Of a stretch of 64,000 nt of DNA, positions 26,246-35,182 are shown piece by piece (position 1 is the first letter of the stretch; every line of letters begins with the position of its first letter). Position numbers and translations under genes: made by a program. The stretch comes from an uncultured Acidaminococcus sp. Its GTDB lineage: Bacteria > Bacillota > Negativicutes > Acidaminococcales > Acidaminococcaceae. Under the pieces are notes generated by a model. The model was not told the DNA's origin. It did no database searches and was given only the letters and a program-made list of their open reading frames with translations. The DNA is taken from assembly GCA_900538365.1 (NCBI GenBank), contig UPXT01000002.1:23030-87029 (forward strand), written 5' to 3'.

Positions 26246-26913
26246 ATGCAGCGAGTAACCCTTCCAAGAGATATCTGTAATGGCTATGGTTCCATGGAAA
26301 TCCTCAAAAACTTAACAGGAAAATGGGCATCATCCGTACCGGCGGAGGTCCCAGCCGGAGGAACGGCTCCTTGGACAAAGCTGAAGCCTACCTCAAGAAG
26401 GCAGGTATGGAAGTTACCATCTATGAAGGCATCAAATCCGACCATTTCGTCGAAACTGTCCTTAAAAACGTCAAGGTCATGCAGGAATCTGGTCCTCAAT
26501 GAATCATCGCCATTGGCGGCAGCTCCCCCATTGATGCCGCAAAAGCCATGTGGCTCAACTATGAATACCCCGCCATCACCTTTAACGAAATGCGCAAAGT
26601 CTTTGGGCTTTTTAGGCTAAGACGCAAAGCCCCTTTCATCGCAATTTCATCCACATCGGGCACGGCCATGGAAATCAACAGCTTTTCCATCATCACGGAT
26701 GATAAAAAGGGAATCAAATACTCGGTTGCGGCCTTTAAGATTACACCGGACATTGCCATCATTGATTCCGAATTGACTCGCGGCCTGCCCCCAAAACTCG
26801 TGGCACATACTGGCATGGATGCCTTCACCTTGTCCAATCCCCGTAAGCCGACGGAAAAAAAGATGAAAAAACTGCTCCAGCCCTTGTACTACGATAGGGA
26901 TATCGATTTTTGA
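26246..26913 (+). pseudogene. Decayed iron-containing alcohol dehydrogenase
   Basis: The start encodes MQRVTLPRDICNGYGSMEIL, the N-terminus of an iron-dependent alcohol dehydrogenase. A frameshift in the A run at 26320-26323 moves the reading frame; the next frame encodes IIRTGGGPSRRNGSLDKAEA and further family sequence up to an in-frame TGA at 26500-26502, then IIAIGGSSPIDAAKAMW. Sequence continues to VAHTGMDAFT and then jumps directly to LSNPRKPTEKKMKKLLQPLYY, which is the normal C-terminus of the family. About 150 residues including the iron ligands are missing. Three independent lesions make this a relic rather than a sequencing artefact. Confidence 0.88.
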
Positions 26914-26943
26914 GACCAGAGATAACCCCTTTTAGACACGCCA

Positions 26944-26982
26944 AAAAGCTCCCGTCCCCCTTCGAAGGAGGCTGGAGCTTTT
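26944..26982. terminator. Bidirectional terminator between the relic and the aldo/keto reductase
   Basis: Arms AAAAGCTCC / GGAGCTTTT with an inner CCCCCTTCGAAGGAGG-type pairing, and T residues on both strands. Confidence 0.8.
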
Positions 26983-27042
26983 CTTTTAAGCGTGAGTAAT
27001 GGATGAAATAGGAAAATCAACCTGGGAGAGCTGGCAAGGCCC

Positions 27043-27894
27043 TCACTCATGGATTTTCAGCTTGTGAAGGGCCTGAACAAATTGGGGGTCAAAGTGATTC
27101 ACAATGTCGCTGCGCCCCCGGTCAAGAGCTGCAATGGCGCTGCGGTCTTCTGCTGAAAGGGTAAAATCAAAGACATCGAGATTTTCCTTCATCCGTTCCA
27201 GATGTGTCGATTTAGGGATTACGATGACGCCGCGGTCAAGATTCCAGCGCAGAGCCACTTGGGCGGCGGACTTGCCATACTTTTTCCCGATTTCCGTAAG
27301 GACCGGGTGGGTAAAAAGGCCATGTTTTCCTTCTGCAAAAGGACCCCAAGCTTCCGGTTTCACGCCATAGTGTTTCATAAGGGCCAAGGCATTTTCCTGC
27401 TGAAAGAAGGGATGCAGCTCGACTTGATCGATGGCAGGCATGACGCGAACGGTCTCACAAAAATCAGCAAGGACATGGGGATAGAAATTGCAGACTCCAA
27501 TAGCCCGAATAAGCCCCTTATCATACGCTTCTTCCATGGCCCGATAGGCACCATAGTAATCCCCCATGGGCTGATGGATCAAGTAAAGGTCCAGATAATC
27601 CAGTCCAAGCTTATCCAGGGACACCTTCAGGGCTTCCTTGGCCTTTTCATAAGAAGCATCCTGGACCCATAGTTTCGTCGTTATAAAGAGCTCTTTTCGA
27701 GGGATTCCGCTTTCCTTGATTGCCTGTCCTACGGCTTTTTCATTGAAATAAGCGGCAGCCGTATCAATGAGCCGATACCCAGTTTCAAGGGCCATAAGGA
27801 CACTTTCCCTGCAAATCTTTTCGTCGGGAACCTGAAAGACGCCAAAGCCTAGTTGAGGCATCTTGATTCCCTGATTAAGAGTCACTTCCTGCAT
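27043..27894 (-). CDS. Aldo/keto reductase
   Basis: A 283-residue NADPH-dependent oxidoreductase with a TIM-barrel fold. The catalytic tetrad is visible: Asp44 in RLIDTAAAYFN, Tyr49, Lys74 in ITTKLW and His107 in YLIHQPMG. The cofactor-binding IPKSTHLERMKENLDVFDF motif lies near the C-terminus. It resembles the 2,5-diketo-gluconate reductase/glyoxal reductase group, but the substrate cannot be told. It is divergent from a LysR regulator, which may control it. Confidence 0.93.
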   Translation of the reverse strand: MQEVTLNQGIKMPQLGFGVFQVPDEKICRESVLMALETGYRLIDTAAAYFNEKAVGQAIKESGIPRKELFITTKLWVQDASYEKAKEALKVSLDKLGLDYLDLYLIHQPMGDYYGAYRAMEEAYDKGLIRAIGVCNFYPHVLADFCETVRVMPAIDQVELHPFFQQENALALMKHYGVKPEAWGPFAEGKHGLFTHPVLTEIGKKYGKSAAQVALRWNLDRGVIVIPKSTHLERMKENLDVFDFTLSAEDRSAIAALDRGRSDIVNHFDPQFVQALHKLKIHE

Positions 27895-27924
27895 AAGGAT
27901 TCCACCTTTCTACTTTTCTATCAT

Positions 27925-27942
27925 ATTATTTCTCAAAATAAT
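27925..27942. promoter_or_regulatory. Inverted repeat between the reductase and lysR genes
   Basis: A perfect seven-base inverted repeat, ATTATTT-CTCA-AAATAAT, lies in the 151-base gap between the divergent genes. It is a candidate operator for the LysR protein. Confidence 0.4.
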
Positions 27943-28045
27943 GACTGAAGAAGACAATCTTTCTTATACTATAGCGAGAAATCCGTATCTTGTACATTTA
28001 TATTATGGTATACTTGTATTTATAAATTAAATAGTGGAGGTTCGT

Positions 28046-28891
28046 ATGATTGAATTTGAGCACCTTTTTCAATTCGTTGCCTTTGGCGCGTACGGCACCC
28101 TTTCAAAAGCAGCGGAATCCCTACACGTTTCGCAGCCGACATTGACAAGGAACATGAAACTCCTGGAACAGGAATTTGGAGTTATGTTATTTGAGCGTTC
28201 AAAAAATCACATCGCCCTCAATGAAAATGGACTGCTTGCCATGAAAGAAGCAAAAAAGGTCCTTTCCGAATTAGATGCCATGACGGACAAGGTCCGCCAG
28301 CTTGACCGCTCAAGGCACACCTTGGCGCTGGGAAGCTGTGCTCCCTATCCTGTCATGGACTTTGTACGGCTGGCAACAGAACTCTATCCTGCGCAGTCCC
28401 TGACAACGGAACTGCGCGGGACGAGCCCTCTCCTTCAAGGATTGCGGGAAGGGCGATATCAGGTCATCATCCTGCCTTTTACGCCAACCGACACTGCGCT
28501 CATCTCCTTTCCCTTCGGCAAGGAATCACTGTACTTTAACCTTCCTAAAGGACATCCCCAGGAAAAATGCCCCTCCCTTTCTTTTTCCGATTTGGACGGA
28601 ACGACCATGATTGTTTATTCCCATATCGGATTCTGGAAGGATCTGATCAAGGAAACCATGCCCCATTCCCGATTCCTGCTTCAAGAACAGAGGGATGACT
28701 TTTTTGAATTGGAAAAGGCTTCTACCCTGCCTTCCTTCATTACGGACCGTGTCCTAAGTGAAGAGACCCTCAAAGATCGGACGTCCGTCCCCATCGCGGA
28801 CCAATCAGCCCACATCGAGTACTGCCTTGTCATGACAAAAAAGATGAGCCAACGCTATCCCCTCTTTGCAAAAAGGCTGAACCAAAAATAA
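28046..28891 (+). CDS. LysR family transcriptional regulator
   Basis: A 281-residue regulator. The N-terminal winged helix (about 1-60) has the usual FVAFGAYGTLSKAAESLHVSQ pattern with TLTRNMKLLEQEFGVMLFER. A ligand-binding domain follows (about 88-275). The ATG at 28046 is five bases after GGAGG. It is divergent from the aldo/keto reductase gene, the usual arrangement for a LysR protein and its target. The inducer is unknown. Confidence 0.92.
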   Translation: MIEFEHLFQFVAFGAYGTLSKAAESLHVSQPTLTRNMKLLEQEFGVMLFERSKNHIALNENGLLAMKEAKKVLSELDAMTDKVRQLDRSRHTLALGSCAPYPVMDFVRLATELYPAQSLTTELRGTSPLLQGLREGRYQVIILPFTPTDTALISFPFGKESLYFNLPKGHPQEKCPSLSFSDLDGTTMIVYSHIGFWKDLIKETMPHSRFLLQEQRDDFFELEKASTLPSFITDRVLSEETLKDRTSVPIADQSAHIEYCLVMTKKMSQRYPLFAKRLNQK

Positions 28892-28893
28892 AG

Positions 28894-28929
28894 AAAAATC
28901 GGATCTTCCTTTGGGAAGACCCGATTTTT
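28894..28929. terminator. Bidirectional terminator between lysR and the ABC importer
   Basis: Arms AAAAATCGG / CCGATTTTT with an inner ATCTTCC / GGGAAGA pairing, with T runs on both strands. Confidence 0.85.
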
Positions 28930-28933
28930 TTAT

Positions 28934-30133
28934 TCAGACGGAAAGGGACGACAGGACAGAGGCCTTTGTAACAATGCCGCGGAAGACATCATGTTCATCC
29001 ACTACAGCAAGGGGATACTGCGTCTTTGCCGCCAAAGGGACAATCGAGGAAACGGGGGCATCAAGATTGCGTACAAAAGGGACCTCCCGAATGATGGCTT
29101 CTTCAAAGGTCTTTCTCCCATCCCGCACGGAAAGGGCCCCTTCCAGGGTAATGATCCCGTCAAAATGCATATAGTCACTCACCACATAGGCGCTTGAAAC
29201 GCCGCTCGTACGCATGCTGTTAAGTGCCACATTGGCTCCGTCAGTCTTTTTTATCACGGACCCGGGAACGGTCATAATATGCTTGACCGTGAGCACCTTC
29301 GTTGTATCAACACTGTCAATAAAGCGCCGGACATAATCATTGGCCGGTGCGCTCAGCATTTTTTCCGGTGTATCAAGCTGGATCATGCGTCCGTCACGCA
29401 GGATGCCCACGCGGCTGCCCAGCTTAAAGGCTTCATTGATATCATGGGTGATGAAGATGATGGTCTTTCCCGTCTGTTCCTGGATGCGCAGGAGTTCAAA
29501 CTGGAGATCATTTTTCACAAGGGGATCAAGGGCAGAAAAGGCTTCATCCATGAGCAGGATATCCGGGTCGCTTGCTAGGGCCCGGGCGATACCGACGCGC
29601 TGCCGCATCCCGCCGGAAAGACTGTCAAGACGGTCCCGCTCGTGTCCTTCAAGGCCCACCATACGAATCATTTCGAGGGCCTTGGCCTCGCGTTCTTCCT
29701 TCTTGACACCGCGGATTTCAAGGCCATAGCCCACATTGCCCATGACATCCCGATGCGCCAACAGTCCGCCATTTTGGAAAACCATGGAAATCTTGGTCCG
29801 CCGCAGTTCCTGCAGTTTCGCTTCATCGTATGCAGTGATATCTTCCCCATCAATGAGGACTTCTCCTCGGCTGGGCCGATGCAGCATATTGAGGCAGCGC
29901 ACAAGGGTCGATTTACCGCTGCCTGATAAGCCAATGAGTACAAAGATTTCACCTTTTTCTACCTGAAAGGACACGTCCGTCACGGCCGCCGTCATCCCGG
30001 TTGCTTCAAAAACATCCTGTCTTGTGGCCCCAAGTTCCAGCAGCTTATAGGCCATCTTCTTCTCACCACGAAAGTCCAAAGGCGCAAAGATTTTATAGAG
30101 GTGCCGGACCTCGAGGATGGGCGTTTGTGTCAT
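28934..30133 (-). CDS. Quaternary-amine ABC transporter ATP-binding protein (ProV/OpuAA type)
   Basis: A 399-residue ABC ATPase. It has the N-terminal HLYKIFAP stretch of the glycine betaine/proline class, Walker A GLSGSGKST, signature LSGGMRQRVGIARAL and Walker B ILLMDEAFSALDP. Two CBS domains (about 285-395) follow; in OpuA-like systems these sense ionic strength. Its start overlaps the permease stop by one base (TAATG). It is the third gene of a binding protein-permease-ATPase operon that imports betaine or a related osmolyte. Confidence 0.92.
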   Translation of the reverse strand: MTQTPILEVRHLYKIFAPLDFRGEKKMAYKLLELGATRQDVFEATGMTAAVTDVSFQVEKGEIFVLIGLSGSGKSTLVRCLNMLHRPSRGEVLIDGEDITAYDEAKLQELRRTKISMVFQNGGLLAHRDVMGNVGYGLEIRGVKKEEREAKALEMIRMVGLEGHERDRLDSLSGGMRQRVGIARALASDPDILLMDEAFSALDPLVKNDLQFELLRIQEQTGKTIIFITHDINEAFKLGSRVGILRDGRMIQLDTPEKMLSAPANDYVRRFIDSVDTTKVLTVKHIMTVPGSVIKKTDGANVALNSMRTSGVSSAYVVSDYMHFDGIITLEGALSVRDGRKTFEEAIIREVPFVRNLDAPVSSIVPLAAKTQYPLAVVDEHDVFRGIVTKASVLSSLSV

Positions 30134-30990
30134 TAGGATTCCTCCTTTCGAATCACGCTTTGGGTCAGACGGTCAAGCAGGATGGCAATGATGACAATAC
30201 TGAGTCCTGCCGACAGTCCGCGTCCTGATTCCATACGGTTGATGGCAATGAGGACTTCCATGCCAAGGCCGTTGGCACCAATCATGGAACTTGTAACGAC
30301 CATAGCAACAGCCATCATCATGGTCTGATTGATTCCTGTCATGATGGTAGGCAGAGCCTGAGGAATCTGTACCTTGACGAGGGTCTGGAAGCGTGAAGCC
30401 CCAAATGAACGGGATGCTTCTACAACTTCTGGATCGACCTGCTTGATGCCGTGACTCGTCAGCCGAATGACAGGAACGACTGCATATACGACGGTTGCAA
30501 GGACGGCCGGCACCTTCCCCGGCCCTAGAAGCATGACCGCAGGAATCATATAGACAAAGGTCGGCATCGTCTGCATGGCATCAAGAAAAGGTCGGATCAA
30601 GGGATCTGCCCGCTTGATGGAAGCAAGAAGGACGCCAATGGGGAGGCCAATCAAAAGGGAAAAGAATACGGCCGCAAGGACGATGGAAAGAGTTTCGCAC
30701 ATCATCTGCCAGTAACCCAAAAGACCGATAAAAAAGAGCAGTCCGCCAAAAAAGGCTCCTTTGCGGTAACTATCCATCAGCCTGCCGCCGCCATAGGCCA
30801 CGGCAAGGATCAAAATCCACCAAGGAATTGCGTCAAGGCCGCTGTTAAGGCCCCCAACAAAGGCACCGATAAGGCGTTTGAAGGAGACAAAAAATGCTCC
30901 GTAGTGAATATTGATATAGCGGACAAGGGCATCGACGGGCTCAGCCACATTGATGTGAAGGTTCGGAAACGTTGTAAGGAAGTTGATCAT
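30133..30990 (-). CDS. Quaternary-amine ABC transporter permease (ProW/OpuAB type)
   Basis: A 285-residue permease with about six or seven membrane helices. The GLNSGLDAIPWWILI start region, the MQTMPTFVYMIPAVMLLGPGKVPAVLAT motif and the EASRSFGASRFQTLVKVQIPQALP ATPase-contact loop are typical of ProW-type permeases. It sits 17 bases downstream of the binding-protein gene and overlaps the ATPase start by one base. Confidence 0.92.
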   Translation of the reverse strand: MINFLTTFPNLHINVAEPVDALVRYINIHYGAFFVSFKRLIGAFVGGLNSGLDAIPWWILILAVAYGGGRLMDSYRKGAFFGGLLFFIGLLGYWQMMCETLSIVLAAVFFSLLIGLPIGVLLASIKRADPLIRPFLDAMQTMPTFVYMIPAVMLLGPGKVPAVLATVVYAVVPVIRLTSHGIKQVDPEVVEASRSFGASRFQTLVKVQIPQALPTIMTGINQTMMMAVAMVVTSSMIGANGLGMEVLIAINRMESGRGLSAGLSIVIIAILLDRLTQSVIRKEES

Positions 30991-31007
30991 AAAGGCTCCT
31001 TTCCCAG

Positions 31008-31991
31008 TTAAAGTGCTTCTCGCAATTTAGCCGCTTCATCGGGTGCTAGCCAAGTATCGACAAGGTTCCCATGTTTTTTGAGGAACCAGCGGGCCGTCTC
31101 CTCATAGGAAGCCTTCGTATCCGCCATATAGGCCAAGGCTTCTGCCGTAAGGGCGCTCGATGTGTGATACCGGCTGAGGAACTTTGAAAAATCAGGTTCC
31201 CGTTTGGGGAAACGGGAATTGGCCGCGATAACAACCTTCACGACAGGCGCTTCTGTAAGTCCCTCTTCAAAAGCGGCTTTTTCATAAGGGGCATCTTCCA
31301 GCAGGACAAGGTCAAGTTTACCCGAAAGCCAAGTCGGTTCCCACTGATACCCTACAACAGGAAGTCCTTTCTCATAGGCGGTCAAAAAAGCCGTAGACAG
31401 CGTAGCTTCGCTGCCGGGCCGAAAATAGACATAGTTCCGATCAAGGCCATAGGCTTTATACTTCTTATAAAGGATGGCATCGATGTTCCATCCTGGGATG
31501 GCCCCATATAAGCGTCCTTTTGACGGTTCCTCCTCATCCTTAAAGAGCGCCGCATATCGGCTCAGGTCCTTGACGGATTTGAGGTCCGGCGCCATAGGGG
31601 AAATACCGCGTTCAGCATCGCCTTCAATGACGTAGCGCGGAACATAAAAACCTTGGCGGTTATCAGCATAGTTGATGCCCAAATCCACGATCCCACCGGC
31701 GGCCTTATCTGCTTCATAGGTAGGAACGTTATCCGTCCACAGCTCCATATTGACATCCGCGTCGCCGCGTACAAGGGCAGCCTGCGTAATGGGCGTTGAA
31801 CCATAAAGGATTTCTGTCTTGAGGCCATAGACCTTTTCGGCAATGATCTGGGCCACGGCATTATGGAACCGGACGCTGTCCCATCCGGGATCTGCAAAAA
31901 CGACAGGACGCCTTCCATCAGAGGAACACCCTGAAAGAATCCCCAATAACACGAGGAGGGCGGTCAGGATCATTAACTTGATTACTTTCAT
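31008..31991 (-). CDS. Glycine betaine-type substrate-binding lipoprotein (ProX/OpuAC type)
   Basis: A 327-residue binding protein with a lipoprotein signal (lipobox LSGC, Cys near residue 22) and one OpuAC-type domain. Aromatic residues expected to box a quaternary amine are present in FADPGWDSVRF, GAIPGWNID and GYQWEPTWLSG. It delivers betaine, carnitine, choline or a similar compound to the downstream permease and ATPase. It is the first gene of the operon, with a good promoter at 32044-32072. The exact ligand is not readable. Confidence 0.88.
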   Translation of the reverse strand: MKVIKLMILTALLVLLGILSGCSSDGRRPVVFADPGWDSVRFHNAVAQIIAEKVYGLKTEILYGSTPITQAALVRGDADVNMELWTDNVPTYEADKAAGGIVDLGINYADNRQGFYVPRYVIEGDAERGISPMAPDLKSVKDLSRYAALFKDEEEPSKGRLYGAIPGWNIDAILYKKYKAYGLDRNYVYFRPGSEATLSTAFLTAYEKGLPVVGYQWEPTWLSGKLDLVLLEDAPYEKAAFEEGLTEAPVVKVVIAANSRFPKREPDFSKFLSRYHTSSALTAEALAYMADTKASYEETARWFLKKHGNLVDTWLAPDEAAKLREAL

Positions 31992-32043
31992 GAAACCATC
32001 CTTTCTTTAGTATGTTTATGCAAAATATTTGTTCATAATATTA

Positions 32044-32072
32044 ATTTTACATGGTGTGAAATACTCCGTCAA
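32044..32072 (-). promoter_or_regulatory. Predicted promoter of the betaine-type ABC operon
   Basis: Minus strand TTGACG (32067-32072), 17-base spacer, TAAAAT (32044-32049). Confidence 0.7.
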
Positions 32073-32110
32073 ATATTTTACAATTTGTTCATAAAATTAA
32101 ACATATTCTT

Positions 32111-32141
32111 ATAACGCTAATTTACAATGTTTTAGCGTTAT
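32111..32141. promoter_or_regulatory. Perfect inverted repeat upstream of the ABC operon promoter
   Basis: ATAACGCTAA (32111-32120) and TTAGCGTTAT (32132-32141) form a perfect ten-base inverted repeat with an 11-base spacer. It lies about 40-70 bases upstream of the -35 element and has no T run, so it looks like an operator or activator site rather than a terminator. Confidence 0.45.
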
Positions 32142-32202
32142 ATACTGTACTATTTTATTCTCATCATTGTAATTTTCAGTACGCAAATATTCCTTTTTCC
32201 AG

Positions 32203-32243
32203 CAAAAAACAAAACCTCCCCCATCAACATTGACAGGAGAGGT
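32203..32243 (-). terminator. Terminator after the amidohydrolase gene
   Basis: Arms ACCTCTCC / GGGGAGGT with an inner TCAA / TTGA pairing, followed on the minus strand by TTTTGTTTTTT. Confidence 0.8.
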
Positions 32244-32258
32244 GCATAAATTGCTTCT

Positions 32259-33365
32259 TTAAATGGAGACATCAAGAAAATTTCCGTCCATCATGACCGC
32301 AAGAGGATCTTGAATCGTGACAAAGGGTTTTTCCTTAAAAAGGACCAGATCGGCATCCTTCCCTATTTCAAGGCTCCCTACCCGGCCTTCAACGCCCATA
32401 ACACGGGCCGCATTGATGGTAACTGCTTCAAGGGCTTGTTCATAGGCCATGCCTTTACTGATGGCAAGACCGACACAAACGGGCAAATACTGCAGCGGAA
32501 TTACGGGCGCATCCGTAATGATGCAGATATGGCGGCCTTCGGCTAATGCCGCCACACTGTCAAACCCTTTCCCGTGAAGTTCTACCTTGCCTCGGCTTCC
32601 CAAGCTTGGACCTACGAGAAGCGGGATTTCCGGACGTTTGCGCAAGAATTCCAAGATATCCGTTCCGCAAGTCACATGGTCCAAGGTAAACCGTAGATGG
32701 AATTCATCACAAATGCGGATTGCCGTCACAATATCAAGAGCCTCGTGGCAGTGGATCTTGAGCGTTTTTTCGCCGCGCATAATAGGCACCATAGGTTCCA
32801 GTTTCCGATCATAATCACGGACGGGTGTTTCCGCATAAACCTTGGCCGTAAGGAGAAATTCCCGAAGTGTTGCAGCAATCCCCATACGGGTTGTTTCATA
32901 TCCCTTTTTAGGATTTTCCCCTAAGGCGCATTTCATGGCAAAATAAGGGTCAAGGACCATCTCGTCAATAATCTTGCCCCGGGTCTTGATGGCAGCATAT
33001 TGGCCGCCAATCACATTCAGCGAACCAGGCCCGCTGGCGCAGCAAGTAATGCCGGCATTTCGTGCTTCCTCAAAGGTCCGATCGAGAGGATTTATGGCAT
33101 CAATGGCCCGCATCTCTGGGGAAAGGATCATCTTCTTCTCGTTATGGTCGGCGTAGAATTCACCCAGCGAATCTGCTTTGAGCCCAAGATGGGTGTGAGC
33201 ATCAATGAGACCGGGCGTCACATAGGCCCCGCCAGCGTCCCGAACGGATTCGCCTTCTGCCGAAAGGGATTCCCCCACTTCGGCAATTTTCCCTTCAAGA
33301 ACCCTAATATCATAGACCCCCTCTGTCACATGGGGACTGAGTACATGAGCATTTTTAATCAGCAT
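32259..33365 (-). CDS. Metal-dependent amidohydrolase
   Basis: A 368-residue amidohydrolase-superfamily enzyme. Metal-ligand motifs are PGLIDAHTHLG (His57, His59), KIHCHEA (His205, His207), LDHVTCG (His230) and IITDAPVIP (Asp285). The C-terminal VEGRVGSLEIGKDADLVLF closes the beta-sandwich as in imidazolonepropionase-like and dipeptidase-like members. The substrate is not clear from sequence. It lies 45 bases downstream of an AbgT carrier and is probably cotranscribed, so it may hydrolyse an amide taken up by that carrier. AAGGAGG precedes the ATG. Confidence 0.87.
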   Translation of the reverse strand: MLIKNAHVLSPHVTEGVYDIRVLEGKIAEVGESLSAEGESVRDAGGAYVTPGLIDAHTHLGLKADSLGEFYADHNEKKMILSPEMRAIDAINPLDRTFEEARNAGITCCASGPGSLNVIGGQYAAIKTRGKIIDEMVLDPYFAMKCALGENPKKGYETTRMGIAATLREFLLTAKVYAETPVRDYDRKLEPMVPIMRGEKTLKIHCHEALDIVTAIRICDEFHLRFTLDHVTCGTDILEFLRKRPEIPLLVGPSLGSRGKVELHGKGFDSVAALAEGRHICIITDAPVIPLQYLPVCVGLAISKGMAYEQALEAVTINAARVMGVEGRVGSLEIGKDADLVLFKEKPFVTIQDPLAVMMDGNFLDVSI

Positions 33366-33410
33366 TGCTATCCCTCCTTCATTGAGTTTTCTTTCAGTAT
33401 ATCACATCAA

Positions 33411-35000
33411 TCATAAATACATGGAAACCCCCGGCCCAATTGGCAGGTCAAGCAGGAGCCAAAGAATCATCATGACCGTCATGGTTGACAGAAGGATCAG
33501 GGAATAAGGAATTGTAAGGGAGAAAATGGTTCCAATCCCCAGTTCCCGCTGCGTCATTTCGCCGGGGCGCAAGGGAATCTTCCCTTCGGCCTGGTATTCC
33601 GTGAGAAGCCCTATAATGATGGGCAGAGCCGAATGAAGGGGTGAACAGATATTGGTGCACGAATCCCCAATGCGAAAGGCCAGCTGGGCATAAGCCGGAT
33701 GGACATTGAGGAGGGTGAACATAGGTACAATCATGGGAGCGATAAGAAGCCACTTCGAGGATCCGCTTGTCATGAAAGGATTGATGATCGCCGTAACAAC
33801 AACAATCATCAGGCACAAAGGAATGAGTCCCACATCGGCCCCTTTCAGGACTTCTGCTCCAACAATGGCAACAACCTTGAATATATTAGACTTATTCATC
33901 ATGTCAATGAATAGGGAAGCAATCAAAGTTGTTGTCAAAAGAGGAATGGCTTGCTGCAGACCCGCCGATACGAGGCGGGGAATATCCCGCATCTCCTTGA
34001 TTGTTCCCGTCGCTGCTGCATAAGGAATGCCCGTTGCCACAAAAGCAAACCCAATAATGACGATGATGCCCTCAAAGAGTGGGGATTTCGGAAGAAATCC
34101 ACCTTTGGCATTGCGCAGGAGTGCTCCGTCCGGGATCGTGAGAAGCCCCATAATCAAAAGGAAGAAAAGAAAACCATAAAAAGCCCAGCGCAGACCTTTT
34201 TCTTGATCTGCCGTTAGGCGATGCTTTTCAATGAGGCTCTCATCAAGTGTCCCATCCCCATCGCCCACCATACGGCATACAACTTTTTCCGTAAAAAGAG
34301 TCATCGTCACGGAAAGGATAAAAGTGGCTGCTGCCATGAAAAAATAGTTGACCGCAGGATTAATCGGTACGGAAAGTCCCATTTCATTGACAATACTTTC
34401 CGTTATCCCCGCAAGCAGCGCATCCGTCCCAGCAAGAAAGAGATTGGCAGTAAAACCGCCGCTGGCGCTGGCATAGCCCAGGATGACCCCAATAAGGGGA
34501 TTGCGGCCCAAGGCGGCAAAAATGACACCGCCCATGGTAAAGGAAAAAATTGTCCCCGCGTCACTCATAAGATTGGCATTGATTCCCACAAAGACCACAG
34601 CAAAAGTAATTAAACTGCGCGGTGCCTTGAGCAGATATTTTTTCATGAAGGTCTCAAAAAAGCCCGTTTTTTCGATGAAGGCACTGGCTGCCATCATGAC
34701 AAGGACCAGTTTTAGCGGTGGATAAGAAACAAAAATTTCCGGAAATTTCGTGATGATGTAGCGCAGGTTATCTCCAGAAAGAAGATTAACAACAGAAACT
34801 GTCACAAGTTTTTCCGGTTCGCCTGGAATCTTTGATGCACTCATATAGGAGATGCCGACACCCATGCGGGCAAGAATACAGGAAATGATCAGGGTAGCAA
34901 GGAGCATACCGCCAAAGAGTATAAAAGGATGAGGTAATTTATTGCCCCAATACTCAATGGTATCAATGAATAGATTGAGGAAGCTTTTCTTTGTTTTCAT
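33411..35000 (-). CDS. AbgT family transporter (copy 1)
   Basis: A 529-residue membrane protein with about eleven helices. FIDTIEYWGNKLPHPFILF, LMSDAGTIFSFTMGGVIFAALGRNPLIG, FTANLFLAGTDALLAGIT, MTSGSSKWLLIAPMIVPMF and AFRIGDSCTNICSPL are typical AbgT motifs. AbgT proteins take up p-aminobenzoyl-glutamate; relatives such as YdaH and MtrF export sulfonamides. It is a close paralogue of the gene at 35183-36784, pointing to tandem duplication. The amidohydrolase follows in the same unit. GGAG lies about ten bases before the ATG. Confidence 0.92.
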   Translation of the reverse strand: MKTKKSFLNLFIDTIEYWGNKLPHPFILFGGMLLATLIISCILARMGVGISYMSASKIPGEPEKLVTVSVVNLLSGDNLRYIITKFPEIFVSYPPLKLVLVMMAASAFIEKTGFFETFMKKYLLKAPRSLITFAVVFVGINANLMSDAGTIFSFTMGGVIFAALGRNPLIGVILGYASASGGFTANLFLAGTDALLAGITESIVNEMGLSVPINPAVNYFFMAAATFILSVTMTLFTEKVVCRMVGDGDGTLDESLIEKHRLTADQEKGLRWAFYGFLFFLLIMGLLTIPDGALLRNAKGGFLPKSPLFEGIIVIIGFAFVATGIPYAAATGTIKEMRDIPRLVSAGLQQAIPLLTTTLIASLFIDMMNKSNIFKVVAIVGAEVLKGADVGLIPLCLMIVVVTAIINPFMTSGSSKWLLIAPMIVPMFTLLNVHPAYAQLAFRIGDSCTNICSPLHSALPIIIGLLTEYQAEGKIPLRPGEMTQRELGIGTIFSLTIPYSLILLSTMTVMMILWLLLDLPIGPGVSMYL

Positions 35001-35091
35001 GATGATTGTTCTCCGTTTACAAAAAGGGAGACTTCAGATAGAAGCCTCTCCAGAAGGATATTCACCGCGATGGATTTCCACTGATTCTACA

Positions 35092-35125
35092 AATCCCCCA
35101 GCAGCCGCAAAGCTGCCGGGGGATT
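35092..35125 (-). terminator. Hairpin between the two abgT genes
   Basis: A strong GC-rich stem (AATCCCCC..GCAGC / GCTGC..GGGGGATT) with only a short T run after it (TTTG). It may be a partial terminator, or a stabiliser between the two genes. Confidence 0.55.
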
Positions 35126-35182
35126 GACCATCGTTGCCGCTATCCTTCTTAAAGGGGGGACAAAATCAAGGAAGCTGTAACC

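Noticed and set aside
35092..35125. Hairpin between the abgT genes as a full terminator separating two operons
   Set aside because: The stem is strong but the T run is only three bases, so read-through from copy 2 into copy 1 is likely; listed with reduced confidence.
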